Positions 21,245-34,807 of a DNA stretch of 64,000 nucleotides are shown piece after piece. How positions within the stretch are numbered: the first letter of the stretch is position 1; each line of letters opens with the position of its first letter. The stretch comes from Arabidopsis thaliana (taxonomy: Eukaryota > Streptophyta > Magnoliopsida > Brassicales > Brassicaceae), in contig NC_003074.8 of the NCBI RefSeq assembly GCF_000001735.4, forward strand, positions 8,618,101 to 8,682,100, read 5' to 3'. The notes beneath the pieces are model-generated. The model was not told where the DNA came from and did no database searches. It saw nothing but the letters and a program-made list of their open reading frames with translations. A program made the translations under genes and the position numbers.

Positions 21245-23500
21245 TGAAGAAAGCTTTAGTCTTGGGGATTCATTTTGGCGCTACTGTTAGAGAACTGAAG
21301 AGAGTGTAGTTGTGAAGTTGAAAGCAGAGAAGACGATTTCAATTTTCAAATGGGAAAGGTGAAAGAGAAACGGAAGAGAAACATAACTCTCCCCGAGGTT
21401 TATACTTTTCTTCAACATTAACCCCTGAATTCTATTTGAATCAATTTGACCCAGAGGGTTGAAGTTAATTGCAATTCCGGTTCAATTTATTATGACCAAT
21501 CGTAACGTATTGAACCAGAAGACTCTTTAATTTTAATCTGTAACGTTTACTTCCCCTTTTAAAAAAAAAGAAAAAAAAAACTTAATTAAATTTAATCAAA
21601 ATCATAATTATATATCAGTGAGTATGTTCCCTCAGCTCCCAAATTCGACCCTCTAGTAGCCACATCTGCTTTATTTTATTTTATCTTTCAGTAAATCTGC
21701 CCCCATTAAAATGTCCAATAAAAAATCTTCCTTACTTCAGGGTAGAGATTTTGATATTTACATATAGTTATTCTTATTGTACCGATTGTATCGAATATTT
21801 ATATACTTGGATATATCTTTGTACATCAAATGGAGTCAATAATAATATCAAGAACGGTGAAGAAACTGCCAGCTAGAGGGATGAGATTGATTGATGCAGT
21901 TATCAAAGTGGATTGCAACAACTCTTTCATGTGAATGTGATCTTAATATCATGTCACACAAATACATAATCTGTTTCTACTAATTGCGTTTTGTGTAAAA
22001 GATTAATAATACTTCACATCTTAATTACTCTTTAAACGAATCATTGATCTTTCATGAAAGGAAAAGAAGGTTCTAGTCTTTGTCAGAAATCCATAATCCA
22101 ATCTTGTAAAAGGCAAACAGTTTTTGTCCTAAAAGATTTGACGAGCAACGAATCGGTTCATTCCCAGCCGTTGGATTGATTTAAATACTCAGGAAAAGTC
22201 ATCCCAAAAAGGTGGGAACTTGCCACTCCACATCACCATGGCACGTGGTAAGCTTACAGAGGAAAACTTCAATATTGGTTTACTTTCTCCACCACTCAAC
22301 ATTTTGTTTGTTCGTGCATGTTGTTTTGTGTCCGTGTATTATCTATTAATCTATGTTAGACATTTTTTTCTTCTTTTTTCGTCAAGGATATTCCTTTTTA
22401 TGTTTAAAGTATTGTGTACATATATAAAAAAATATTGCATATTAGATTATTGACTTGAATCGAAGGATTTTTAAAAAAAAAAAAACTGTTTGTAGAGAAG
22501 AAAAATCGAAAACTACTTGTATTCATCAGAATTAAAAAAAAAAAGTCAGTCTAAAAATATACCCTAATAAACTGACATACCTATTTCAACGATACAATTC
22601 TATAATGAGTTATTAAATTGATTTGATTTCGTATTCTCTAAAATATACTCATAGACATAGCAGAAACTAGTTAATTTGCTTATATGTTCATATTCTTGTA
22701 CATCATGTGATCTCACGTGGAATAAAAATAATGTGACCATCTCTAATTCTCTACTTCACTTAGTATCTAAGTATCCACTGTGATACCTTGTTTTCTGCTC
22801 AAAGTTGTACATGCGTAGATTAATAAATACATTTCACCCCTTCAATTGATCCCAAAAGCCTCTACAAGACAGCCAAAACAAATCAAGGATTGCGCAAAGC
22901 ATTCAAGTTTCGAAACAATAATTTTTTTAATGGTTGACAAAAAGCAATAATTTGTAAAGCGATTCATAGGTCAGCTTCTAAATGTTCTCGAAATAACTCG
23001 AACCAACACCTAAACCATTTGTTCTAACGATAATAGACGAACGTATTAGAGACTCGTTAGGAAAACACTACTTGTATATATTCACTTTTACATACATATT
23101 TGTTTCCTTCATATATTTATTTATTTACATAACAAACCAATATGAAAAACGTACGTTTCATGAAAGAGAACGTTGTAGAACACTATCACCGTTTGCTTGT
23201 AAGAAAAAGGCTTATCTCACCTATAAACTCGTGAGTCATATTTATACTCTTAACAATAATAAATAAAATAAAACTCTATTTTGGTAACCACAAAAAATAT
23301 TCTGAGGCTAAAAGCGCGTCTGCTGGAAAGTTCACGCGCTCTGCTAACCCCACCGTCCATTCTGACTCTTTTAGATCTTAACCGTGTCTTTATCCACATC
23401 ATACGTTTATACACGTGTCACACGATCACCTATTCTATAAAAAACATTATTTTAATCTTATCCTTTTTATGCTTCCCCTATAAATTATCTTCTCTTCCTC
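21245..23500. other. intergenic region upstream of BAM1
   Basis: About 2.2 kb, strongly AT-rich with several A/T homopolymers. I see no supported coding region; short frames at 22220-22453 and 23072-23266 have no protein-like composition. A possible minimal poly(A) retroposition footprint lies at 22916-22953. The right end is the BAM1 promoter. Confidence 0.55.
23411..23420 (+). promoter_or_regulatory. ABRE/G-box in the BAM1 promoter
   Basis: ACACGTGTCA is a palindromic ACGT-core element of the type bound by ABF/AREB bZIP factors. It lies 200 bp upstream of the start codon, with TATA-like CTATAAAT about 65 bp further downstream (23477-23484). This agrees with the known stress/ABA-linked induction of BAM1; binding here is inference. 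Confidence 0.55.
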
Positions 23501-23621
23501 CTTCTCCGATCTCTCCTCCGTCACACAAAACTTCCGATTTCAAAAAAACAATTTGAAATTTGTCAAAAGGAATATTCTGACGATCGATTCTTGATTCGTT
23601 TTCTCGCGTATAGAGAGAAAA

Positions 23622-26099
<2,478 letters not shown>

Positions 26100-26631
26100 A
26101 GAGATAGATTGTGGCATGGTTCTATGGTTTATGTTTGTATGCGATTATAATGAAATGGTTATATGACAATGCCAAAAAAGATGTTTAGGCTTGTTGGAGC
26201 TTGTGTATGTATTGTTAGTAAAACTGAAATGTATGCCACAGCTCTGGTTTTTTTCCGGTCAGGTTGTGGCATGCTACTACTTTTAATATATGCTAAAAGA
26301 TGTACATGTTCTTTAATGAAGCCAAAATAAATAGCATTTCTTTAATACATATCACTCTGAATCAATAAAATGATAGATAAATTATGTGTGTGATTGGTTT
26401 GTCTGTAACTGTAGATTTTTTACTGTAAAATTTTTGCTGTATGTGTGATGGTGGTAGCTGTAGATTTTATTGCTGTAGAAATTAGGCTGTAGGTTTTATT
26501 AATTTAATATTATTATTTGAAGAAATTGGTTGTAGAAATAAGATTATGGTTGTATGTATTTTTAAACAAAATAATATTATTGGTAAATTGTACTTATGTG
26601 TTATATAATAGAATTCACAAATATCAATTTA

Positions 26632-26652
26632 ATATATATATATATATATATA
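26632..26652 (+). repeat. (TA)n microsatellite
   Basis: About ten TA units inside the inverted-repeat element. Confidence 0.85.
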
Positions 26653-26806
26653 CATTTTTGCAGTCATTTTGTGAAATAAATCATGAAGTTGGAATTTATT
26701 TATAATGGTTGCCATTGGCTTTTAATTATTGTTTTTTTTTTGGCAATAAATTGATTAACAAACGAAAAACATTCCAAATATATTTCAATCCCATATATCA
26801 TGCAGA

Positions 26807-27026
26807 TTTCTCCAAAATTTGAACTAGATTTTGACAACTATTTAAAACAAAAAATGTTTGACAAACCAAAATACAATTGCAATTCCTTAAAATGAGCAAA
26901 ACGCACCTAAATACATTTTTTACAATTCACTAAATCTTATTTCTCCAAAATTTGAACTAGATTTCGGCAACTATTTTAAAAAAAATTTGTTTGACAAACT
27001 AAAATACAATTGCAATCCCGTAAAAT
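26807..27026. repeat. two diverged 87-bp direct repeats
   Basis: 26807-26893 and 26940-27026 align over their whole length, both starting TTTCTCCAAAATTTGAACTA and ending TAAAAT, with about a dozen differences and a 46-bp spacer. They are AT-rich and non-coding, and are probably part of the body of a transposable element. Confidence 0.8.
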
Positions 27027-27049
27027 ATTTATTTAAATTATATATTTAA

Positions 27050-27238
27050 ATTAGCGGTGTAATGCAGGTTTTTTTACGGGACGGGTTTGGCAAGACGAAT
27101 TTGGAATGACTTTACTTAATAACAATTGTAAACTATAAAATAAAAATATTTTATAGATAGATATAATTTGTAAACTTTTATATATATTAATTTTAAAAAA
27201 TAAATTGTATCCGCGGTATACCGCGGGTTAAAATCTAG
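27050..27238 (+). mobile_element. 3' end of an ATREP-type Helitron
   Basis: The palindromic hairpin CCGCGGTATACCGCGG (27211-27226), eight bases and then the terminus CTAG (27235-27238) followed by T, is the diagnostic 3' end of Arabidopsis non-autonomous Helitrons. Upstream, GACGGGTTTGGCAAGACGAAT and ACTTTACTTAATAACAATTG (about 27078-27128) are also typical of ATREP tails. I could not fix a matching 5' TC terminus, so the element may be 5'-truncated or extend left into the repeats. Confidence 0.75.
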
Positions 27239-27514
27239 TATATTACAAAACTATAGTAATGTTTTTAAAGAAATGAGAAAATAAAGTGAAAAGAAAAAGA
27301 GAAAAAAAGGGACAGACATTCTAAAGACGATAAAATTATGCTTTAGAAAAACATGAACTTACAGACAAAATAATTAAAAAAATATTATTTGGGCTGTGAG
27401 AAAAAATAGAAAAGCTAAAACATGATTGTTTCAATTTTAGGGCTTTAACTTTTTTAGGTGGTTTAAAAATTTCTTACAGCCCAACCAATCATGGCCTATG
27501 TAATATCATTTGTA

Positions 27515-28860
27515 AACAGTAAACTTATAACAGTAGTTCGCAATTTGCAAATAGACGCCTTCTAAGTTATACTTTGGTAGGTGCTTTTGCAGTGTGTATA
27601 GTTTGCTAGGTCGAAACCGTGTTTCTTATTCATTGGATGGGTGTAAAATGTAAAAACTTAGACAGTAAAATAGCTACCAAAAGCCATACGCAACGGTATT
27701 AACGGTAAATTTGCTATAGTTCCACATACAAACATTATGTGTGAGTCATTTGGATTGTACGTTTGGTATTCGGGTCGAGCTATTTGCATGTGGTGAGGTT
27801 GTATGAAACTATCTGCTAAAAAACATTTAGTCTTACGAGGCCAGAACTAGTCGGACATTTACCCTGCCACTAAAGTAAATTAAGGTAAACCTAATTTCAG
27901 AAGCTATTAAACAATGTTTTCACCAAAAGAACGACTAAAATTAGGGAGACAGAGCACTAAGTAATAATTAGGGATTCTTGTAATAAAAGGAAAATATGAG
28001 ATATACTTAACAAATAATTAAGGACAGATAGAGGAGCCGGATTAATAGGGAAGTTCACGTGAAGGCACAGCTTAAACCAGCTGAGCCAAACACATATACT
28101 AAATTCTCATTCTCACAAACAAAAATCGTGGGTCCAATCTTGATTATGTGGCTGTAAAACCTAAAAACATAAACTATTCACATGAATAAGATTTTGATTA
28201 GACAACAGTCTTACTTTTGTCTCTTCCTCTATAAGATTAATCTGACCCTTGAGCCACTCAAAAACAGGTATGTCTATATTCATTTCCTAATGTGACATCT
28301 ACACACATATTATCTCTTTTTTTTTTAATCATGTGACTGTAGAAACTGATTAGTAAATAGTAATAGGAAAACAAAATACTTAGTATAGAGTTATATAGAG
28401 TATAGAGAGAGGGATGGGTCCAAATAGTTGATGATGGACCATGTGAAAAAAACAATGAAAGCCCACACCATTAATTGTGGTAAAGGATGAGAATCTAGTG
28501 TTGTAGTTTTCCATGTCCTTAAACGGTTAAACCTATCTTCTAACAAAATTCTCCACCTTCCCTTCTGACATCTCCCATCACTTCTCTCTTAATTTATTCC
28601 ATCCATTCCACCAAATTTTTAGTTTCACTTTTTTTACTGTAGTGTGTTTACACTTGTGAGTGAGTGAAAAAGTAAAGCTAGAGAGGTTACTGTTTTGAGA
28701 TGCTCTTTTTAGAAAGGGCCATATATAAATGGTAGTGTAGTAGTACTAGTGGAGCTTCTTCATATACAATTTTGACTTCTCTTCATTGAATGTAGGAGAG
28801 AGGCTCTTTACATCATAAATAAAACAAGAACACAGCTTTCAGAGAGATAGAGTGAGATTC
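27515..28860. other. intergenic region and promoter of the myristoylated coiled-coil gene
   Basis: No coding region supported. A TATA-like CATATATAAATGG lies near 28720-28732, about 200 bp before the next start codon, and pyrimidine-rich leader sequence follows. Confidence 0.5.
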
Positions 28861-28927
28861 TCCTTCATTAACATATTCTTCTTCATGTTATAAGAAGAAG
28901 AAGAAGAAGTGTCCAAAAGGATTAGAG

Positions 28928-29675
28928 ATGGGTGGATGCACAAGCAAGCAAGAGAGGAGAGGTGTGAGAAGTGTGAAGGAGACATCAAAAGACCAAAGCA
29001 GAGGAAGAAGACACCTGATAAAAGAGAGAGATGAGAGAGAGAAAGTGATGTTTCTTCAGCTTAAAGAGGCGGAGAGAGAGTGGAGAAAAGAGAGGAAGAA
29101 GCTGAGAGAGGAAGTGAGAAGACTAAGGAAGAAGCTAGAGGAAAGAGAAGAAGCAAAGACAACAACAACAGAGGAAAGAGAGTATTGGAAGTGGGTGGTT
29201 GAGGAGATGTGTGTAGAGAGAGCAGTGAGAGATGAAGCCGTTGAGAAATGGAAACAACTCTATTTAGCTATCAAGAATGAGCTTGATCATCTCATCTCCC
29301 ACACTACTTCTTCCTCCGGTAAAATAAACTCAACTTATTTCAACTTAAAATTAGAAAAAGTAAATAGGATCTTTAAAGTGTGTGTTTGTAGGAGAAGCAA
29401 TCATGCAAAGGAAACTTGAGGAACAAGAAGAAGAAGAAACAGAAGCAAAGAGAGTTGAAGTATTGAGAGATGAAGTTAGAGTTAAAGAAGAGACAGTTGA
29501 GACACTTGAAGAGCAAATAGTTTTGATGGATAGACAAAAGTATGAGAAAGAAAGAGAGATTGACTTATTGAGACAGAGTCTAAGGATTCTTGGAAGCAAG
29601 AAGAAAAAGAAGACAGGATCATTCGCATCAATGAATCTGTTGATATTGAAGACCAAATGTGTCGAATGTACATAA
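28928..29675 (+). CDS. putatively N-myristoylated coiled-coil protein (At3g23930-like)
   Basis: Two exons (28928-29318, 29392-29675) encode 224 residues. The protein starts MGGCTSKQERR. Gly2 with Ser/Thr nearby fits N-myristoylation, and Cys4 fits added palmitoylation, so a plasma-membrane location is inferred. The remainder is almost wholly charged helix (about residues 30-205, Glu/Lys/Arg-rich, e.g. KEAEREWRKERKKLREEVRR and LRDEVRVKEETVETLEEQIVL), which explains historic 'troponin-like' labels that reflect composition, not homology. The end (FASMNLLILKTKCVECT) has two cysteines. No catalytic domain is visible. Function is unknown; a scaffold or membrane adaptor role is possible. Confidence 0.8.
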
Positions 29676-30600
29676 ACACTTTTTACTCAAATAGTCTTCT
29701 GCAAACAGTCATATCTCGTCAGAGAATCTTGATCCACAATGTCATATTTATTTCTCTTTTGGTTATTTTACAATTTTTATTTTGGAAATATAGTAAATCA
29801 TAGCACTATGAGTTCAAAAAGCACATGTCCCATGAAAGATTTGCACAAATCGTTTTTTTTTTTTTTTGTTGGAGTTAGATACAATTCTTTAGCAATAATG
29901 ATAATGAACCATTTTTCCAAAGAACAGAAACTGTGGAAAAAAACTTACTAGACACTAAAAGTCTAAAACACCACTTGCTTTTTTATAGCCCAAGAAACTT
30001 CTAGTTCTAATTAAGAATGTCCAACTTCCGGTTCGGTTACTGAAAATTATCAAATTTTTGTTAGATGAGATAAAGAAGTGAATCCTACAAGAAATATATC
30101 ATGTGGTTCGGTTTGGTACAATTTTGATTTCTGCTAGGGTTTTATCCTTTTTAGCAAAATTTACTTTAATTTCCGTAGTAAAAAAGAAGAAGTTTTAGTT
30201 GGTTTATTTCTTATTTTTGCTTCGATTACGGCATTTAATTTTAGCAATATTTCATTAACAAAAAAAAACAATTCTAATTGGTTTATTTCTACTTCTTTTT
30301 CTGTCTTGGTTTGATCTCTATTACTATATTGATTATGAAAAAAATATGAAACCAAAACCATTTATTATGTCTTCAATTCCATTTTTAACCCAATTATTTC
30401 ACTACAATTGTAATAACCGGTTATTGCACCCCTAATTATAACTATTTAAGCAATCGCATATACCAAACCAGCGAGTTAAACCAAATTGTTTCCCAAATTA
30501 TGCTAAACGACAGCGTTTTCACAAATTACCAAAAAAACCTATTTTTCTGTATCTATCTGAATTCAGAGTCCTGACCATTTTATCTCACTCTCACAAAGTC
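29676..30600. other. intergenic region upstream of dihydroxy-acid dehydratase
   Basis: AT-rich, with a T15 tract at 29858-29872 and several A/T runs. No gene supported. The right end is the DHAD promoter and leader; an in-frame upstream ATG at 30608 would add 24 residues. Confidence 0.5.
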
Positions 30601-30679
30601 TTCACTTTTGAAGTGTCTCCTCCACACGCACTGCGCCGCCAAAAAACCCTTCTTTAAACCCTTTCCTCCTCGCGCCGTC

Positions 30680-33600
30680 ATGCAAGCCACCATCTTCTCT
30701 CCACGCGCCACTCTCTTCCCCTGTAAACCTCTCCTCCCTTCCCACAATGTCAACTCTCGCCGTCCCTCAATCATCTCCTGCTCCGCCCAATCCGTAACCG
30801 CTGATCCTTCACCACCTATCACTGACACCAATAAGCTCAACAAATACAGCTCAAGAATCACTGAACCCAAATCCCAAGGTGGGTCTCAAGCAATTCTTCA
30901 CGGTGTTGGTTTATCAGACGACGATTTGCTAAAACCCCAGATTGGTATCTCGTCGGTTTGGTATGAAGGGAACACTTGTAACATGCATTTGCTGAAATTG
31001 TCTGAGGCTGTGAAAGAAGGAGTTGAAAATGCAGGAATGGTTGGGTTTAGGTTTAATACTATTGGTGTGAGTGATGCTATTTCGATGGGAACGAGAGGGA
31101 TGTGTTTTAGTTTGCAATCTAGGGATTTGATTGCTGATAGTATTGAGACTGTTATGAGTGCTCAGTGGTATGATGGTAACATATCTATTCCCGGTTGTGA
31201 TAAAAATGTGAGTTTTTTTTTTTTAATCATCGATCTTTGTGTTGTCTTTATCTCCATGTTTTATGTGATTTGTTTGCTATAATGTTATTGTTGTAATACT
31301 TTTAGATGCCTGGAACTATTATGGCTATGGGAAGGCTTAACAGACCAGGGATTATGGTTTATGGTGGAACCATTAAGGTACTTACTTTTATCAAATTGAT
31401 GAGAAGATAGTTTCTTAAACCCTAAACCCTTGTGCCTAGTTGGATAGCCTATTCACCTTGCTTTGATATTATTGCAGCCTGGCCATTTTCAAGACAAGAC
31501 ATATGACATTGTATCTGCTTTCCAGGTATCTTTTCTTCTATCTGCTACGAGCTTGGTTATAACAATTTTAATGTGTATTTATGAGACTTCATTGAGTTTT
31601 CCAATTTTGGGATTGAGTTACAGAAATCTTGGTGACTTTGGTGTCAAATTGTACCAGTACTTGTGGGATTCATCATGTTTTCCAATTTTGTATTTCAGAG
31701 TTATGGAGAATTTGTTAGTGGCTCCATAAGTGATGAACAGAGAAAGACTGTCCTCCATCATTCATGTCCTGGAGCTGGAGCCTGTGGTGGCATGTACACA
31801 GCGAATACAATGGCTTCTGCTATCGAAGCAATGGGAATGTCCCTTCCTTACAGGTGAGGCTTTCAGTCCTGAAGACCACATTTATAAATCAACTTCAAAC
31901 GTTTTCCCAGATTTGTGCTTAATAGAAAGTTATTTCCACAAGAACATTGTAGATCCTAAACTGTAATTGTGGAATGCTTATTTCAAAAGTTCATATATTT
32001 GCTTCTTCTTTTTTTTTTGAAGTTCTTCAATACCTGCTGAAGACCCATTGAAGTTGGACGAGTGTCGCTTAGCAGGAAAATATCTTCTAGAATTGCTAAA
32101 GATGGACTTAAAACCCCGTGACATTATCACTCCAAAATCACTTCGTAATGCAATGGTTTCCGTCATGGCCCTTGGGGGATCGACAAATGCAGTATTGCAT
32201 CTAATTGCTATTGCAAGGTGACAGATTGTTATGATGTTTCTTATTATTACCATGGAAAGCAATGGACCGAAGTAATGAATGGAAATGATTTCAGGTCTGT
32301 TGGTTTGGAGTTGACTCTTGACGATTTTCAGAAAGTTAGCGATGCGGTTCCATTTCTAGCAGATCTTAAACCCAGTGGGAAGTATGTTATGGAGGATATA
32401 CATAAGGTAAGGCTTTGGCGAAATCGTTTTGCTTATTACTTATCTGTTTTTTTATTGGTCAGTTTGTAAGTTTTGTTGTTTAATCTACAGATAGGTGGTA
32501 CGCCAGCTGTTCTCCGCTATTTATTAGAGCTAGGATTGATGGATGGTGATTGTATGACAGGTAGAAATGCTCAAACATTTTATAAACTGACTTAGCAATT
32601 TGGATTGATGTGAAATGGCATAACTACGCTTTTGTATCTCTACCAGTGACAGGGCAGACTTTGGCTCAAAATTTAGAAAACGTCCCAAGCTTAACAGAAG
32701 GGCAGGTATTTGTAATGTTATTAGTTATCTCATTAGATTCTACCGCCTGTTTCTTCTTGATTATGATGGTTGTTAGTTATACAGGATTCTAATTAATTCT
32801 GATAATGTTCCAGGAGATAATTAGACCTCTGTCAAATCCAATCAAGGAGACTGGACACATACAAATTTTGAGAGGAGACCTTGCACCAGATGGTTCTGTA
32901 GCAAAAATTACCGGCAAAGAGGGCTTATATTTCTCTGGTAATGTTGGTTCACTCTAGTACCTCCTTTACACTCCATATTTAGCTAATGCTTCTGAATATT
33001 AGGGCTTATATGATGGAACTATTTATTTTAGGTCCTGCACTTGTATTTGAAGGAGAGGAATCTATGTTGGCTGCTATATCAGCAGACCCAATGAGTTTTA
33101 AGGTAATTTCCTTTCTGATATGAAGTTCATCTCAGGAGCTGGTTATATATCTTTTATCTGATGAAATGTATCGTGTTTCAGGGAACTGTGGTTGTTATCA
33201 GAGGAGAGGGGCCTAAAGGAGGTCCAGGTATGCCTGAGATGTTGACACCGACAAGTGCAATAATGGGTGCCGGTCTTGGAAAGGTATGATATGACCAGTA
33301 TGACTGGGTTAGTGAGACATTTATTAAGTCTGATCAATTTTTATGTTCTAAATTAAAGAACTCGTTATTTTTCCTTTGATATGGTCTGACTATATTATGC
33401 TTATGGTAGTGACCTAAATCTTTTTATCTACTTTGTCCATATCCGAGAACACACCTTATATAAAGTGCCAATATGTTGCTATTGGGTGATGCAGGAATGT
33501 GCATTACTGACTGATGGTAGGTTCTCTGGTGGGTCACACGGTTTTGTTGTTGGCCACATTTGCCCTGAAGCTCAGGTCTCTCTCTCTCCCTTTTTTTTTT

Positions 33601-34223
33601 CTCTCTGCCCACTGGCTCCATCAGAGCAAAATTCTAAATTTTGCACTTGCAAGATAAATTTGATAGATCCATGTCCCTCTTCTGGGATATTTTTCTTGTG
33701 TATTGAAAAATAAATGCTACTGGGTCATAGTCATATATAGTTTTAGCAAAAAGGAACAAGGGTCAAGGGATCCTGTAATAGTTTGTGGTGGCTCTTATGC
33801 AGTTATGATGATTTTGGAATATTTCAAATAATAAAACTGATATTAATGTGATTGGAGAATGTGAAGATAATAATGCTGAAAGCAATTCTCCGGTGTGCTT
33901 ACTATTTATCTGTGCAGGAGGGTGGTCCGATCGGTCTGATCAAGAACGGAGACATAATCACCATTGACATAGGAAAGAAGAGAATAGACACACAAGTCTC
34001 ACCCGAAGAAATGAATGACCGTAGAAAGAAATGGACTGCTCCTGCATACAAGGTTAACCGCGGAGTCCTATATAAGGTACTATACGAATCCACTTGTATC
34101 TATATAATGTATGTCTCTTTGACATCTGATGGATTAGTTTCTAATGAATGGTTTATGATATTCTAAAAACAGTACATCAAGAACGTGCAATCGGCTTCAG
34201 ATGGATGTGTGACTGACGAGTAA
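30680..34223 (+). CDS. DHAD: dihydroxy-acid dehydratase, plastid (branched-chain amino-acid synthesis)
   Basis: IlvD-family enzyme (EC 4.2.1.9) dehydrating 2,3-dihydroxy-isovalerate and -methylvalerate to the 2-oxo acids of valine, leucine and isoleucine synthesis. Fourteen exons (30680-31207, 31306-31377, 31478-31525, 31699-31853, 32023-32217, 32295-32406, 32491-32560, 32647-32705, 32814-32937, 33032-33102, 33182-33283, 33495-33575, 33918-34076, 34173-34223) total 608 residues. The start at 30680 follows my recollection of the annotated protein; 30608 in the same frame is an alternative. A Ser/Pro-rich N-terminus suggests a chloroplast transit peptide. Motifs GNTCNMHL (Cys100), IPGCDKNMPGT (Cys173) and [18 protein letters not shown] supply the conserved cysteines for the iron-sulfur cluster and Mg site; [13 protein letters not shown] and [16 protein letters not shown] are further family blocks. 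Confidence 0.97.
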
Positions 34224-34506
34224 AGTGAACGATCTAAGAGAGAGTTTTGTGAATGAGCAGCAGAATGTAGTGTACGTTCATGAGGGAATTTGTAAGTTTA
34301 TTTATTGTAGCTTCTAGATCATGTTACTTTGTGACTGATCATTAGCTATTTGCAGGGTTCGTTTTTAAGATTTTGTTTCTCTTAAATGTCAAAATAAAAA
34401 CTTGTGATTGTGGCCGAATTCCAAAGAATATAAAGACAGAATAAAGACGGATTTGCATAAATACTTGTCTATGAGATTGAACTTAAGAGCCAATGTGGCA
34501 AACCAG

Positions 34507-34710
34507 CTATGCGTGAATAAGCTTGACGTTCTCTACATGGTTTAGAAAGATGTGAAATCCACTAACCTTAAAGGCTTGGGTTCCTTGGATTTCAAGTCTT
34601 TTCATCGTCTTTCTCTCGTTTCTGTAGGAGACAACATAAGGGTCATAAGAATAGTAAAACTCGAGCATGGTAATTAATATTTGATTCGACCAATTTATAT
34701 CAAGGTGCAA
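34507..34710 (-). pseudogene. C-terminal fragment of an F-box gene
   Basis: The minus strand encodes a short frame whose end (FHIFLNHVENVKL) closely matches the C-terminus of the F-box gene at 39.6-40.8 kb (FRIFLNHVENVKLF), preceded by a similar MKRLEIQGTQAF / IKRVGIRGLEAF stretch. No F-box or earlier domain remains. It lies just downstream of the intact F-box gene at 34808-36064 and is a relic of the local duplications. Confidence 0.75.
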
Positions 34711-34807
34711 GTATTTGTCTCAAAGGCTCGAGCATGACATCTCACAGAATTGTAAAATCATTCACATTTGAAATTTGATATCAAACTTAAAACAGAATCA
34801 ATATAAA

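Larger units (their letters stand above)
26391..27492. mobile_element. degenerate inverted-repeat DNA transposon (about 1.1 kb)
   Basis: The left end TGATTGGTTTGTCTGTAA (26391-26408) is matched by the inverted right end, which reads TGATTGGTTGGGCTGTAA on the minus strand (about 27475-27492). The left arm holds several CTGTA subterminal motifs within 100 bp. The interior is AT-rich and non-coding. It is followed by ordinary intergenic sequence. Target duplication is unclear (TATGT on both sides at best). I infer a non-autonomous element, possibly hAT- or Mutator-like, holding a nested Helitron fragment. Confidence 0.45.

Noticed and set aside
29858-29872. Another poly(A) retroposition footprint at a T15 tract
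   Set aside because: No direct repeat on its two sides, so it may be a simple homopolymer.
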